From contig JALHPZ010000028.1 of the NCBI GenBank assembly GCA_022842245.1, positions 1 through 64,000 of the forward strand: a stretch of 64,000 bases of DNA, written 5' to 3'. Each line of letters begins with the position of its first letter. The first letter of the stretch is position 1. The notes under the pieces were generated by a model. That model saw only the letters and a list, made by a program, of their open reading frames with translations, did no database searches and was not told the DNA's origin. Positions 15,774 through 23,950 of this stretch are shown here, piece after piece. This stretch comes from Gemmataceae bacterium (lineage in GTDB: Bacteria; Planctomycetota; Planctomycetia; Gemmatales; Gemmataceae). Made by a program: the position numbers and the translations under genes.

Positions 15774-17138
15774 ATGCCGTCCGCAATTCCTCCTTCCCGT
15801 CTGCACCGACTGGAACGTGCCGGCCTCGGCCTATTGGTCGTCACGCTGGTCGCGTTCGGCGTCGTTGTCGAACTGCGCTCCGCCCTCCAGAAGCACCGCC
15901 GCACCGACTTCGGAGTCTACGCCCGCGCCGGCTGGGCTGCACGAGAAGGCCTCGACCCCTACGCGATCGAAGACGATCGCGGCTGGCATTACTGCTACCC
16001 GCCCCCCTTCGCCGTCGCGATGATTCCGCTTGCCGATCCACCGACGGGCACGCCGCGGGATTTCTGCCTGCCGTTCGCCGTCGCGGTCGCGATCTGGTAT
16101 CTCGTCGGCATCGCGTGCACGGCCTTCGCCATCGATCGTTTCGCCCGATTCGCGCTGCCGGACGAGCCAACGTTCAGTCGGCGCTGGTGGTACGCCCGCA
16201 CCGGTCCGTTCCTCGTCGCGATTGGCGCCGTCGGCCACACGCTGGCGCGCGGGCAGGTCAACTTGCTCGTCGTCGCCTGCGTCGCCGCCGCGTTCCGTGC
16301 CCTCGTCGAACGGCGATCCTTCGCCGCCGGACTCTGGATCGGCGCGGCCGCCGCGCTCAAGGCCATCCCCGGCTTTCTCGTCCTTTACTTCCTCGCGAAG
16401 CGGGACATGCGCGGTCTCGCCGGCGTCGCCGCCGCGCTGGCGATCGGCCTCGTCGTCGTCCCGACGATCGTCTGGGGACCCCGCGAAGCCATCGCATTGA
16501 ACTCGCGATTCCTGCACTCGGTCCTGCAACCCGGCGCGACGGGGACCGGGGATTCCACGCGCGGCCGGGAACTGACCAACGCGACCGCGACCGACAGCCA
16601 ATCGTTTCAAGCTGCGATCCACAACTGGATGCACCCGATCGCAGTGACGCGACCTGCGGCCGCCGACCCGATCGCCCGGTCCGGTCACTGGCTCCTCGGC
16701 GGCCTCGTCACGGCCGCGATCCTCCTCGCGATTCGCCGACTCCCATCCAATCCGGTCGACGATCTGATCCGACTTGGCGCGCTTGGCGCCGTGATGCTGC
16801 ACATCTCGCCCGTCAGCCACATGCACTACTACGCGTACGCGCTGCCGCTCGTCTGTGGCGTGTGGCTCAAGGGGTTGCACCAGGCGCCGGGTCGCGTGTT
16901 TCCGAGCGGATTGGTGCTCACCGCACTCGGGACGTGGGGATTGTTGACGACCCTCCCGTTGTTCGACACGCCATTGGCCGCCTCGCTGCGGAGCCATGGT
17001 GCCGGACTGGCGGCGACGTTCGTGCTGCTTCGTGTGGCACTCGCTCAACCGGTTCAGTCGAGAATTTCCGCGGGTTGGCCGTCGCGATCTCCGCGCACCA
17101 GTGCGAGCGCGGCGGTGTTGACGAGGTCCGCGCCGTAA
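15774..17138 (+). CDS. Polytopic membrane glycosyltransferase, GT87/DUF2029-like
   Basis: The 454-residue protein has about nine or ten hydrophobic segments. Early in the chain it carries the family's charged loop with TDFGVYARAGWAAREGLDPY followed by CYPPPFAVAMIPL, as in DUF2029/GT87 polyprenyl-phosphate-mannose-dependent transferases. It likely adds a sugar on the outer face of the membrane from a lipid-linked donor. The last ~28 residues are Ser/Arg-rich, unlike a membrane protein, and overlap a convergent gene by 85 nt. The RBS before 15774 is weak. The neighbour at 17491 is a GT2 enzyme. Confidence 0.8.
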   Translation: MPSAIPPSRLHRLERAGLGLLVVTLVAFGVVVELRSALQKHRRTDFGVYARAGWAAREGLDPYAIEDDRGWHYCYPPPFAVAMIPLADPPTGTPRDFCLPFAVAVAIWYLVGIACTAFAIDRFARFALPDEPTFSRRWWYARTGPFLVAIGAVGHTLARGQVNLLVVACVAAAFRALVERRSFAAGLWIGAAAALKAIPGFLVLYFLAKRDMRGLAGVAAALAIGLVVVPTIVWGPREAIALNSRFLHSVLQPGATGTGDSTRGRELTNATATDSQSFQAAIHNWMHPIAVTRPAAADPIARSGHWLLGGLVTAAILLAIRRLPSNPVDDLIRLGALGAVMLHISPVSHMHYYAYALPLVCGVWLKGLHQAPGRVFPSGLVLTALGTWGLLTTLPLFDTPLAASLRSHGAGLAATFVLLRVALAQPVQSRISAGWPSRSPRTSASAAVLTRSAP

Positions 17139-17404
17139 TCGAGGCCGCGCGCCGCGAGCGCTTCCAGGAACCGCTCGCATTCCGTCCGCCGCTCGGGCGT
17201 GGTGACATGCGTATCGAAGCGCAGATCAGTGCGGCCATACCGCGCCGACGAGCGGATCGCTTCCCAATACGCGGCGGCGGGTGCGAGCCAGGCGGGCGGG
17301 TTGGGGATTTTCTTCGCAGTGGCGACGGCTTCCGCGATCCAGTCGCGAAGCATCTCGGCCTTGCACCAGAAACCGGCCGAGCGATATTCCACAAAACACA
17401 TCAT
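17054..17404 (-). CDS. Hypothetical protein, 116 residues
   Basis: From tandem ATG codons at 17404/17401 the protein reads MMCFVEYRSAGFW and on. It is mostly helical in appearance, with conserved-looking aromatic and charged patches (AAAYWEAIRSSARYGRTDL, VNTAALALVRGDRDG). Its composition is balanced, unlike that of shadow frames. There is no signal peptide or known motif. It overlaps the end of the GT87-like gene tail to tail by 85 nt. The exact start is uncertain because no good ribosome binding site is visible. Confidence 0.55.
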   Translation of the reverse strand: MMCFVEYRSAGFWCKAEMLRDWIAEAVATAKKIPNPPAWLAPAAAYWEAIRSSARYGRTDLRFDTHVTTPERRTECERFLEALAARGLDYGADLVNTAALALVRGDRDGQPAEILD

Positions 17405-17490
17405 GCGCGGGTCCGCCAACGAACACCGAAGGGACGAAGCGACGGGTGGAATTGTAAGGGAGGCCGCGCGGTCCCGGCCGAGGAAAACGG

Positions 17491-18594
17491 TTAATTCCGC
17501 GCCGGCTCGGCGGCGCGGCGGGTGCGTTGCCATGCGAGGTCGCGCCGGCCGAACCCGCCGAGCGTGACGAGCGCGAGCCGTACGACAATCGCCGGCGCCG
17601 CCGCGAGCGACTTCAACCGACGCCGCGACAGGCCCACGTCCCGCGCCATCCGAGCGTAGACGAGTCCCGTAAGCGCGACCAACGCGGCGAACCACGCGAT
17701 GAGCCAACCCGATCCAGCGAGCGCGGCGGTTCCGCCGGCCAAAGCGAGTTGCAGCAGGACCAGTGGTTTGCTCTCGACCCAATTCCAGAAGACTCCCGAT
17801 CCGCCGAAGACGGCCGCGCGCCAGCGCCGGCGCTGCTGCACGAGATCCGCCTTCCGCGCCGGCGATTCGGACTTCACGAGTGGTTCCGGTACGAATCGAA
17901 CGCGCACGCCGCCGGCGCGCAGCCGGGCCGCGTAGTCCGCGTCCTCGACGAGGCCGTATTCGGTCCATGGGAATCGTTCGAGAACTTCGCGACGGAACGC
18001 CATGCCCGACCCACGGAGCGGCACGGCGAATCCGAGGCGGTCCTTGCCGGCCGACAGGGCGTTGTCAAACGCATTGCCGATCGCACCCACATAGCCGGTC
18101 GGTCCGTCGTCGGCGTTGCGTGTCTCCACCGCGACCTGCACCGCGTGCGCGTTGGCGAGCCACGCGTTCAAGGCGCGGAAGAACCGCGGTTCGACCTGGC
18201 AATCGGCGTCCAAGATCACCACGGCGTCGGACCGTTGCGGCAGGATCGCGTCGAGGCCGAAGCGCAGCGCGTAGCCCTTGCCGCGCTCCGTCGCGCTGTG
18301 CCGCACGAGAACCGTCGCACCCGCGGCAGCTGCGACGCGTGCCGTGTCGTCCGCACAGTTGTCCGCGACGACGACGACCGAGACGAGTTCCGCGGGATAA
18401 TCCGCACTGTGGAGCGAGCGAAGCGTGGTGGGAAGGGAAATCTCTTCGTTGTGGGCCGGTACGAGCACCGCGAAACGGTGTCGTGGCTCGATTGCTGATA
18501 ATGGGCGTGGCTGCCGCCCGACGGACGTGAGGATCACGTAGTACAGCGCCGCCACCGTGGCGGGCACAAGCAGTATGATGGCGAGCCAATCCAT
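17491..18594 (-). CDS. Membrane-anchored family 2 glycosyltransferase
   Basis: The 367-residue protein starts with a hydrophobic helix (residues 3-23). A GT-A domain follows with VLVPAHNE, the donor/metal motif D129-A-D131, the catalytic E217-D218, and Q254-x2-R257-W258, the QxxRW motif typical of processive GT2 enzymes. Two or three C-terminal hydrophobic segments follow (~275-315 and ~335-350). It probably builds an envelope or exopolysaccharide chain or modifies a lipid carrier. It is transcribed away from the TPR gene and toward the small hypothetical gene. Confidence 0.88.
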   Translation of the reverse strand: MDWLAIILLVPATVAALYYVILTSVGRQPRPLSAIEPRHRFAVLVPAHNEEISLPTTLRSLHSADYPAELVSVVVVADNCADDTARVAAAAGATVLVRHSATERGKGYALRFGLDAILPQRSDAVVILDADCQVEPRFFRALNAWLANAHAVQVAVETRNADDGPTGYVGAIGNAFDNALSAGKDRLGFAVPLRGSGMAFRREVLERFPWTEYGLVEDADYAARLRAGGVRVRFVPEPLVKSESPARKADLVQQRRRWRAAVFGGSGVFWNWVESKPLVLLQLALAGGTAALAGSGWLIAWFAALVALTGLVYARMARDVGLSRRRLKSLAAAPAIVVRLALVTLGGFGRRDLAWQRTRRAAEPARN

Positions 18595-18662
18595 GTGCGG
18601 TCCAGCCGGATGCGGACCGCCACGGTAAACGATCGCAGGCGGAGCCGGCTAGACGAGTTCCC

Positions 18663-19796
18663 TCACTTCGGCTTCGCTTCCAGTTTCGTTTCGTCCGGCA
18701 GGCGATACTTCTTCTTTGCCTTGTACAACTCGAGTCGGTCCTTCAGCTCCGTCCCTTCTCGCTTCACCAGTTCCGCATCCTCCATCACCTGCGTCTGATA
18801 CTTCACGGCCTTCTCGAAGTCGCCCGCTTCCGCGTAAGCCGCCGCCAGCGTATCGATGTACCCGGCGTTCTGCCACTGTGTCAGTTCGCACGCCTTCGTT
18901 GCCAGTTCCACGGCCTTTTTCCCGTCGCGCACCTTCTCCACGTTCGCCGTGCACAGCGTCCATGCCTTGTTGTTCACCGCCACGGCGTAGTCGGGGTTCG
19001 TCGTCAGAATCTCGTCGTAGTCGGCGATCGCCTTTTCCGGCTTATTGCACCGGGAGTACATCAGGCCGCGCGTCAGCAGCGCGCTCGTGCGGTTCGGCCC
19101 TTCCTCGACCAGTTTCGTCAGGTCGGCGATGGCCTCGTCGAACTTCTTCATCCCGGCCTTCGCGTTCGCCTTCCATTGCAGCACGTTCCACTGGCTGCCG
19201 GGTACGAGCTTCTCGTAGGCTTCATAGTCTTCGATCGCCCCCGCGTACTTCTTCGCCGCGAGGCGGAAGTTGGCGCGGCGATACAGGACGTTCGCATCGT
19301 TCGGCGAAAGCTCGACGAGCTTCGTGTGGTCCGCGTCCGCGGCGTCGAACTTCTCCTCAACCGTGCAGGCCTCGGCCCGCGCCAGCAGGTAGTACGCGTC
19401 CTTCGGGTTGTCCTTGAGCATGCCGGTGTAGTAGTCGATCGCTTCGGACGCTTTCAACACGTCATCCTTGCGGAAGTGCGCTTTCGTTGGTGCCGGGCCG
19501 GCCGCCGGCATCACGCGGGGCACCGGTACGCCGACCGCGCCCGCGAACGGGTTCGCCGCGCCATAGAGCACTTCGACCGTGTCGTCCTTCACTTCCTTCA
19601 CGATGTACGAGACGATACCATTGCCCGGCTTGACCGTGCGAGTCGCTCCGTTGGCGAGCGTCAATGTGAGGGTGACGTTCGGTCCCTTCACGAACGCCGG
19701 CTTGCCCACCCACGTCGGTTTCGCGGCCCCCTTGGGGATCGGCGCGGCCGAAACCGTCAACGGAAGAATCAATCCCAACGCGATCGCGAGCCGCAT
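18663..19796 (-). CDS. Secreted tetratricopeptide repeat protein
   Basis: The ATG at 19796 has GGAGGGG 6 nt upstream and begins a signal peptide (MRLAIALGLILPLTVSAAPIP). After a small beta-rich region (residues ~30-90: VTLTLANGATRTVKPGNG, VEVLYGAANPF) the protein is a stack of TPR-like helices from about 115 to 330. The pattern A-x-Y-x-A-x2-D-x-P-D is seen in DYYTGMLKDNPKDAYYLL, PDYAVAVNNKAWTL and similar. The end is Lys-rich. It lies in the periplasm or is surface-attached and mediates protein contacts. Such TPR proteins are common in planctomycetes; the partner is unknown. An in-frame extension to 19928 is rejected. Confidence 0.85.
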   Translation of the reverse strand: MRLAIALGLILPLTVSAAPIPKGAAKPTWVGKPAFVKGPNVTLTLTLANGATRTVKPGNGIVSYIVKEVKDDTVEVLYGAANPFAGAVGVPVPRVMPAAGPAPTKAHFRKDDVLKASEAIDYYTGMLKDNPKDAYYLLARAEACTVEEKFDAADADHTKLVELSPNDANVLYRRANFRLAAKKYAGAIEDYEAYEKLVPGSQWNVLQWKANAKAGMKKFDEAIADLTKLVEEGPNRTSALLTRGLMYSRCNKPEKAIADYDEILTTNPDYAVAVNNKAWTLCTANVEKVRDGKKAVELATKACELTQWQNAGYIDTLAAAYAEAGDFEKAVKYQTQVMEDAELVKREGTELKDRLELYKAKKKYRLPDETKLEAKPK

Positions 19797-19890
19797 GAGC
19801 GTCCCCTCCGATGGTCGATAGCCATGATCATACTCCGGGGAACCGAACGAACGCCACCCGGAAATGCTCTTCCGAAGAAGACGAATAGTG

Positions 19891-19921
19891 TTGTAACATC
19901 GCCCCGCGCGAAGGGTATAAT
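19891..19921 (+). promoter_or_regulatory. Promoter of the 2-oxoacid dehydrogenase operon
   Basis: A perfect -10 TATAAT lies at 19916-19921, with TTGTAA at 19891-19896 as a candidate -35 (19-bp spacing, longer than ideal). Transcription would begin near 19928, giving a leader of ~50 nt before the E1-alpha ATG, which has GAGGTG 5 nt upstream. Confidence 0.6.
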
Positions 19922-19977
19922 GGGGCAACCCCGTCGGACGTGCTCCCGTCCACCCGCCTCCTTCGCCGAGGTGCTAT

Positions 19978-21081
19978 ATGTCGGAGTCCCTGGACGAATC
20001 CTCCCGGCCGCGGCGGTCCAAGCTCACCGCCGCATCCCTCGCCGTGCGATCGGGTCGCGAAACCCTCTCCGTCGAACTCGCGCTCACCCTCTTCCGCCAC
20101 ATGGTGCGCACCCGCGCCCTCGAAGAGCGCGCCATCAAGATGTCCAAGTCCGGCGAGGCGTACTTCTGGATCGGCGGCCCCGGCGAGGAGGCGTTCAACG
20201 TCTGCCTCGGCCTGCAAGTCCATAAGGGTGCCGGCCCCGCGCACGACTACCTCCACCTGCACTATCGCAGCCTCGGCATCCTCCTTGCCATGGGCATGCC
20301 GATGGTCGACCACGTCCGCCAGCTCGCCATGACGGCGACCGACCCGTTCAGCCGCGGTCGGAACTTCGTCGGGCACTACGCCATCCCGGCGTGGAACGTC
20401 GTGCCCGTCACCAGCGTCATCGAAGTTCAGTATCTCATGGCCCCCGGCACGGCGCTCATCCAGAAACGCGCGGGCGGCGACGGCCTCACCGTCGTCAACG
20501 GCGGCGACGCCGGCACGGCCGAGGGCGACTTCGAAAGCTGCCTCCTCTGGAGCAACCGCCCCGGCAATGAGCTTCCCGTGCTGATGATCGTCACAAACAA
20601 CCAGTACGGCATCAGCACGCCCGCGAAGTCCCAACTCGGCGTTCGCCGGATCGCCGACCGCGCCCTCGCCTACGACATGAAGGCCGAGACCGTCGATGGC
20701 AACGACCCGATCGCCAGCTGGCACGCTATCGACCGCGCCATGAAATACGTGCGCACCGAACGCAAACCGTTCCTGCTCGAAGCGATGGTCAGCCGGCTGC
20801 ACGGCCACTCGTCCAGCAGCGGCGCGCAGCGCAACTGGAGCGAAGCCGATTGCGTCGCGCTCTTCGAACAGAAGCTGATCGACGCGAACGCGATCGACGC
20901 CGACCAGGTGCGGGCGATGAAGGCGAAAGCGAAAGAGGAAGCCGACGCAGCCGTTGTGCAAGCGACAGCAGAGGCGAAGCCGACGCTCGAAGACGTGGAG
21001 CGGTTAACTTATTCTGCAAGCAAAGTGGATGCGATTTATCCGAATGATTACACTGGTTTACCAACTCAAAACTCGAAATGA
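19978..21081 (+). CDS. 2-oxoacid dehydrogenase E1 component, alpha subunit (branched-chain-like)
   Basis: The 367-residue protein is the thiamine-diphosphate-binding alpha chain of a 2-oxoacid dehydrogenase. It decarboxylates the 2-oxoacid and passes the acyl group to E2. The ThDP motif is at GGDAGTAEGDFE (175-186) through TNN (206-208). YFWIGGPGEEAF (62-73) and HLHYRSLG resemble branched-chain E1-alpha more than pyruvate E1-alpha, so the substrate may be branched 2-oxoacids; this is inference. The final six codons (PTQNSK) and the stop lie inside the left arm of an inverted repeat. The operon is interrupted by the four-helix-bundle gene before E1-beta. Confidence 0.9.
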   Translation: MSESLDESSRPRRSKLTAASLAVRSGRETLSVELALTLFRHMVRTRALEERAIKMSKSGEAYFWIGGPGEEAFNVCLGLQVHKGAGPAHDYLHLHYRSLGILLAMGMPMVDHVRQLAMTATDPFSRGRNFVGHYAIPAWNVVPVTSVIEVQYLMAPGTALIQKRAGGDGLTVVNGGDAGTAEGDFESCLLWSNRPGNELPVLMIVTNNQYGISTPAKSQLGVRRIADRALAYDMKAETVDGNDPIASWHAIDRAMKYVRTERKPFLLEAMVSRLHGHSSSSGAQRNWSEADCVALFEQKLIDANAIDADQVRAMKAKAKEEADAAVVQATAEAKPTLEDVERLTYSASKVDAIYPNDYTGLPTQNSK

Positions 21082-21092
21082 AAAATGCAAAA
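21061..21092. repeat. Left 32-bp inverted repeat of the four-helix-bundle cassette
   Basis: These bases are the reverse complement of 21455-21486 at 30 of 32 positions. They encode the last residues and stop codon of E1-alpha and the ATG of the four-helix-bundle gene. The sequence is AT-rich (ACTCAAAACTCGAAATG type), unlike the surrounding high-GC DNA. Confidence 0.9.
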
Positions 21093-21453
21093 TGACCGAG
21101 TCGTGGACATCGATCACCGCGCGTTTCAATTCGCGCTCCGAATCGTCAGGTTGTGCACGCAACTGATCGAGTCCAGCGGCGTTTCCAAGACGATCGGATA
21201 TCAACTCCTCAAGTCCGGCACCGCCGTCGGCGCGATTCTCGAAGAGGCGCACACCGCACACGACAAGCCCGAATTCGCACACAAGATGAGTCACGCCCTC
21301 AAAGAAGCCCGGCAGGCCAACTATTGGCTACGGCTCCTTTTGGAAGCGAATGTCATACCCGAGAATCGACTGACACCACTTTTGCAGGAATCGACCGAAA
21401 TCATGAAAATCCTGGGCGCGATCACCGCAAATACATACCGTTCGCTGTCCTAA
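21085..21453 (+). CDS. Four-helix-bundle protein, S23/IVP-like
   Basis: The 122-residue protein matches the four-helix-bundle family first known from intervening sequences in 23S rRNA (S23/IVP). Family-like features are the start FQFALRIVRLCTQLIESS, then GYQLLKSGTAVGAILEEA, KMSHALKEARQANYWLRLL and a final helix ending ITANTYRSL. The pentameric bundle is basic and thought to bind nucleic acid; the related Avd protein serves diversity-generating retroelements. No reverse transcriptase is nearby. It sits within the 2-oxoacid dehydrogenase operon between the two E1 subunit genes, framed by 32-bp inverted repeats, which suggests insertion as a cassette. It starts 3 nt after the E1-alpha stop. Confidence 0.9.
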   Translation: MQNDRVVDIDHRAFQFALRIVRLCTQLIESSGVSKTIGYQLLKSGTAVGAILEEAHTAHDKPEFAHKMSHALKEARQANYWLRLLLEANVIPENRLTPLLQESTEIMKILGAITANTYRSLS

Positions 21454-21454
21454 G

Positions 21455-21486
21455 TTTTGCATTTTTCGTTTCGAGTTTTGAATTGG
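21455..21486. repeat. Right 32-bp inverted repeat of the four-helix-bundle cassette
   Basis: This is the partner of 21061-21092 with two mismatches. It begins directly after the four-helix-bundle stop codon and ends 7 nt before the E1-beta ATG. RNA from this segment could pair with the left arm, bringing the E1-alpha end next to the E1-beta start. Confidence 0.9.
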
Positions 21487-21493
21487 TCCAATC

Positions 21494-22552
21494 ATGGCAA
21501 CATTGGTTCAAGCTGTTCGCCTCGCCCTCCATTACGGCGAAACGCACCTCGGCGTCTCCGACATCTTCGGCGAAGACGTCGGCCCGCCGCTCGGCGGCGT
21601 CTTCACCGCCACGCAGGGACTCAAGACCGCCTGGAATTCCCCGCTCGACGAACGCGGCATCGTCGGCACCGCCATGGGCATCGCCTACGCCGGCGGACGC
21701 CCCGTCTGCGAAATCCAATTCTGCGACTACGCCTTCAACACCCTCGACCTGCTCAAGATCGCCGGCAACCAGCGCTGGGCCTCCGCCGGCAACTTCGACA
21801 TGCCCATCGTCCTCATGACTCCCTCCGGTTCCGGCATCCGCGGCAGCCTCTACCACTCCCACAGCTTCGAGAGCTGGGCCTCGCGCCTCGCCGGCTGGAA
21901 GATCGTCATGCCGTCGAACGCACTGGATGCCTACGGATTGATGCTCTCCGCAATCGTCGACCCGAACCCCGTCATGGTCCTGCTACCAAAGGCATTGCTA
22001 AGAGTGAAAGGAGACAAGCCGATCCCCGGCGAACCGGACGACCCGGACGAACTCGCCCGCATGATCGACGCCCCCGTTGGCGACCGCTCCCTCTGGGAAC
22101 CGCAATGGCCCGACGTGGGGGAATATTTCGTGCCCCTCGGCAGCGGCGTGCTTCGCCGCGAAGGCGCCGCCGCCACCGTCGTCAGCTATGGCCGCACGCT
22201 CCCCCTCTGCGTCCAGGCCGCCGACGAACTCGGCCGCGACTTCGGCTTCACCTTCGACGTCATCGACTTGCGGAGTATCTTCCCTTATGACTGGCCGATG
22301 ATCGCGAAGAGCGTCGCCAAGACCGGCCGCGTGCTGATCGTCAACGAGGACACGGAAGTGACCAACTTCGGCGAACACATCCTGAGACGGATCGTGGACG
22401 AGCACTTCTATGATCTGCTCGCCAAGCCGCGACTCCTGATGGGCAAGCATGTGCCGGGCATTGGCTTGAACCAGGTCTACGAACAGAACACCGTACCGCA
22501 GCTCCCCGGTATCCGGGACGCCCTGCGCGAACTGGCGGAGGAACGGGTATGA
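21494..22552 (+). CDS. 2-oxoacid dehydrogenase E1 component, beta subunit
   Basis: The 352-residue protein is the beta chain of the E1 heterotetramer. It begins MATLVQAVRLALHYGE and has the family motifs DERGIVGTAMGIAYAGGRPVCEI (shown here in parts), FCDYAFNTLDLL and MTPSGSGIRGSLYHSHS, where the conserved His pair lies. The C-terminal half carries GVLRREGAAATVVSYG and DLRSIFPYDWPMIAKSV. The gene ends with an ATGA overlap (22549-22552) with the E2 gene, so these two are translationally coupled. Confidence 0.92.
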   Translation: MATLVQAVRLALHYGETHLGVSDIFGEDVGPPLGGVFTATQGLKTAWNSPLDERGIVGTAMGIAYAGGRPVCEIQFCDYAFNTLDLLKIAGNQRWASAGNFDMPIVLMTPSGSGIRGSLYHSHSFESWASRLAGWKIVMPSNALDAYGLMLSAIVDPNPVMVLLPKALLRVKGDKPIPGEPDDPDELARMIDAPVGDRSLWEPQWPDVGEYFVPLGSGVLRREGAAATVVSYGRTLPLCVQAADELGRDFGFTFDVIDLRSIFPYDWPMIAKSVAKTGRVLIVNEDTEVTNFGEHILRRIVDEHFYDLLAKPRLLMGKHVPGIGLNQVYEQNTVPQLPGIRDALRELAEERV

Positions 22553-23769
22553 CCGACTTTCCGCTGCCGCCGATGGGCGAAGGGCTGTACGAGGTCGAAC
22601 TCGTGCGCTGGATGGTTCGTCCCGGCGACGCCGTGACGCGCGGGCAATCGCTCATGGAAGTCCTTTCGGACAAGGCCACGATGGAAGTGCCCTCGCCCTT
22701 CGCCGGCACCATCACGGACACGGTGGCGAATGCGGGCAGCAAGATCAAGGTCGGCGAGGTGGTGCTGAAATATGACGCGACGGGCGCAGTCGCGGAATCT
22801 CCCACCGCCGCGCAGCCGGTCGCCACTGAACCCGCCGTGGCGGTCCGCGTCGCGGCCCCGGTTCCCACCGCGGCCACGGCCATCGCCGCGCCCTCCGTCC
22901 GCCAGATCGCCCGCAAGTTCAACATCGATCTCGCCCGCGTCCGCGGCAGCGGCCCCGGCGGGCGCATCCTCTTGGACGATCTCGCCCCGCTCCTCAAGCC
23001 GCCCAAGGCCGGAACCGCCAACGGCCAGCCGAAGCCGACCGAGCATTTCCAGTTCGACTTCGGCCGCGCCGGCACACGCGTCCCCCTCGCCGGAATGCGC
23101 AAGAAGATCGCCGAGAAGATGCTGGCGAGCAAGCGACACATCCCGCATTACAGCTACATCGACGAATGCGACTTCACCGCCGTCGTTCAGCTCCGCCAGC
23201 AGCTCAGCGACCACTTCTACCGCGCCAATCTCAAGCTCACGTACCTCTCGTTCATCGTGAAGGCCGTCACGCGGGCGCTCAAGGAAGTACCGGTGGTGAA
23301 TGCGACCTTCGACGAGACGACCAGCGAAGTGACGCTGCACGACCGCTACCACGTCGGCATCGCCGTCGCCGCCCCGCAGGGCCTCCTCGTGCCGGTCATC
23401 AAGGACGCCGACCGCCGCGACCTCGCCAACATCGCCCGCGAGATCGAACGCCTCAGCGACGACGCCCGCGCCGGCCGGCCGAAGATCGACGACCTCCGCG
23501 GCGGCACCTTCACCATCACCTCCATCGGCAGCATCGGCGGCCTGATTTCCACGCCGATCATCAACCACCCCGAAGTCGGCATCCTCGGCGTCGGCAAGGT
23601 CGTGAAGCGCCCCGTCTACGACGAGCACGGCAATCTGAAGCCGATGGACGTCGGTTATCTCTCGTTTTCGTTCGACCACCGCATCGTGGACGGCGCGATC
23701 GGCGCCGTCTTCGGCAACGCCGTGAAACGCCACCTCGAAAAGCCGGCGGTGCTGCTCATTGGAAGTTAA
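22549..23769 (+). CDS. Dihydrolipoamide acyltransferase E2 of a 2-oxoacid dehydrogenase complex
   Basis: The 406-residue protein has three parts. An N-terminal lipoyl domain (1-76) has the modified Lys at 42 in SDKATMEV. A peripheral-subunit-binding domain lies at about 114-146 (SVRQIARKFNIDLARVRGSG). A C-terminal catalytic acyltransferase domain has H377 and D381 in FDHRIVDG. Ala/Pro linkers join them. The SDKA lipoyl motif is of the branched-chain/E2b kind. It forms the multimeric core that receives acyl groups from E1 and hands them to CoA. The E3 dihydrolipoamide dehydrogenase gene is not in this window and must be supplied from elsewhere. Confidence 0.93.
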   Translation: MTDFPLPPMGEGLYEVELVRWMVRPGDAVTRGQSLMEVLSDKATMEVPSPFAGTITDTVANAGSKIKVGEVVLKYDATGAVAESPTAAQPVATEPAVAVRVAAPVPTAATAIAAPSVRQIARKFNIDLARVRGSGPGGRILLDDLAPLLKPPKAGTANGQPKPTEHFQFDFGRAGTRVPLAGMRKKIAEKMLASKRHIPHYSYIDECDFTAVVQLRQQLSDHFYRANLKLTYLSFIVKAVTRALKEVPVVNATFDETTSEVTLHDRYHVGIAVAAPQGLLVPVIKDADRRDLANIAREIERLSDDARAGRPKIDDLRGGTFTITSIGSIGGLISTPIINHPEVGILGVGKVVKRPVYDEHGNLKPMDVGYLSFSFDHRIVDGAIGAVFGNAVKRHLEKPAVLLIGS

Positions 23770-23950
23770 AACAAAAAGGGTAAGCGGTGTTTGATGGGAG
23801 CTTGACTTGGCGGACGATACGGGAAGCCGCGGCCGCTCAAGAATGTGTCACAAACTTCCATCGCAAAGGCGCAGGTCATCAACATGTTCCGCCACTCCGG
23901 CGCGGCGCTGCGGCAGTTCGTGTGCCGGTGTGGCTGAAGGGGCTCGGGCA

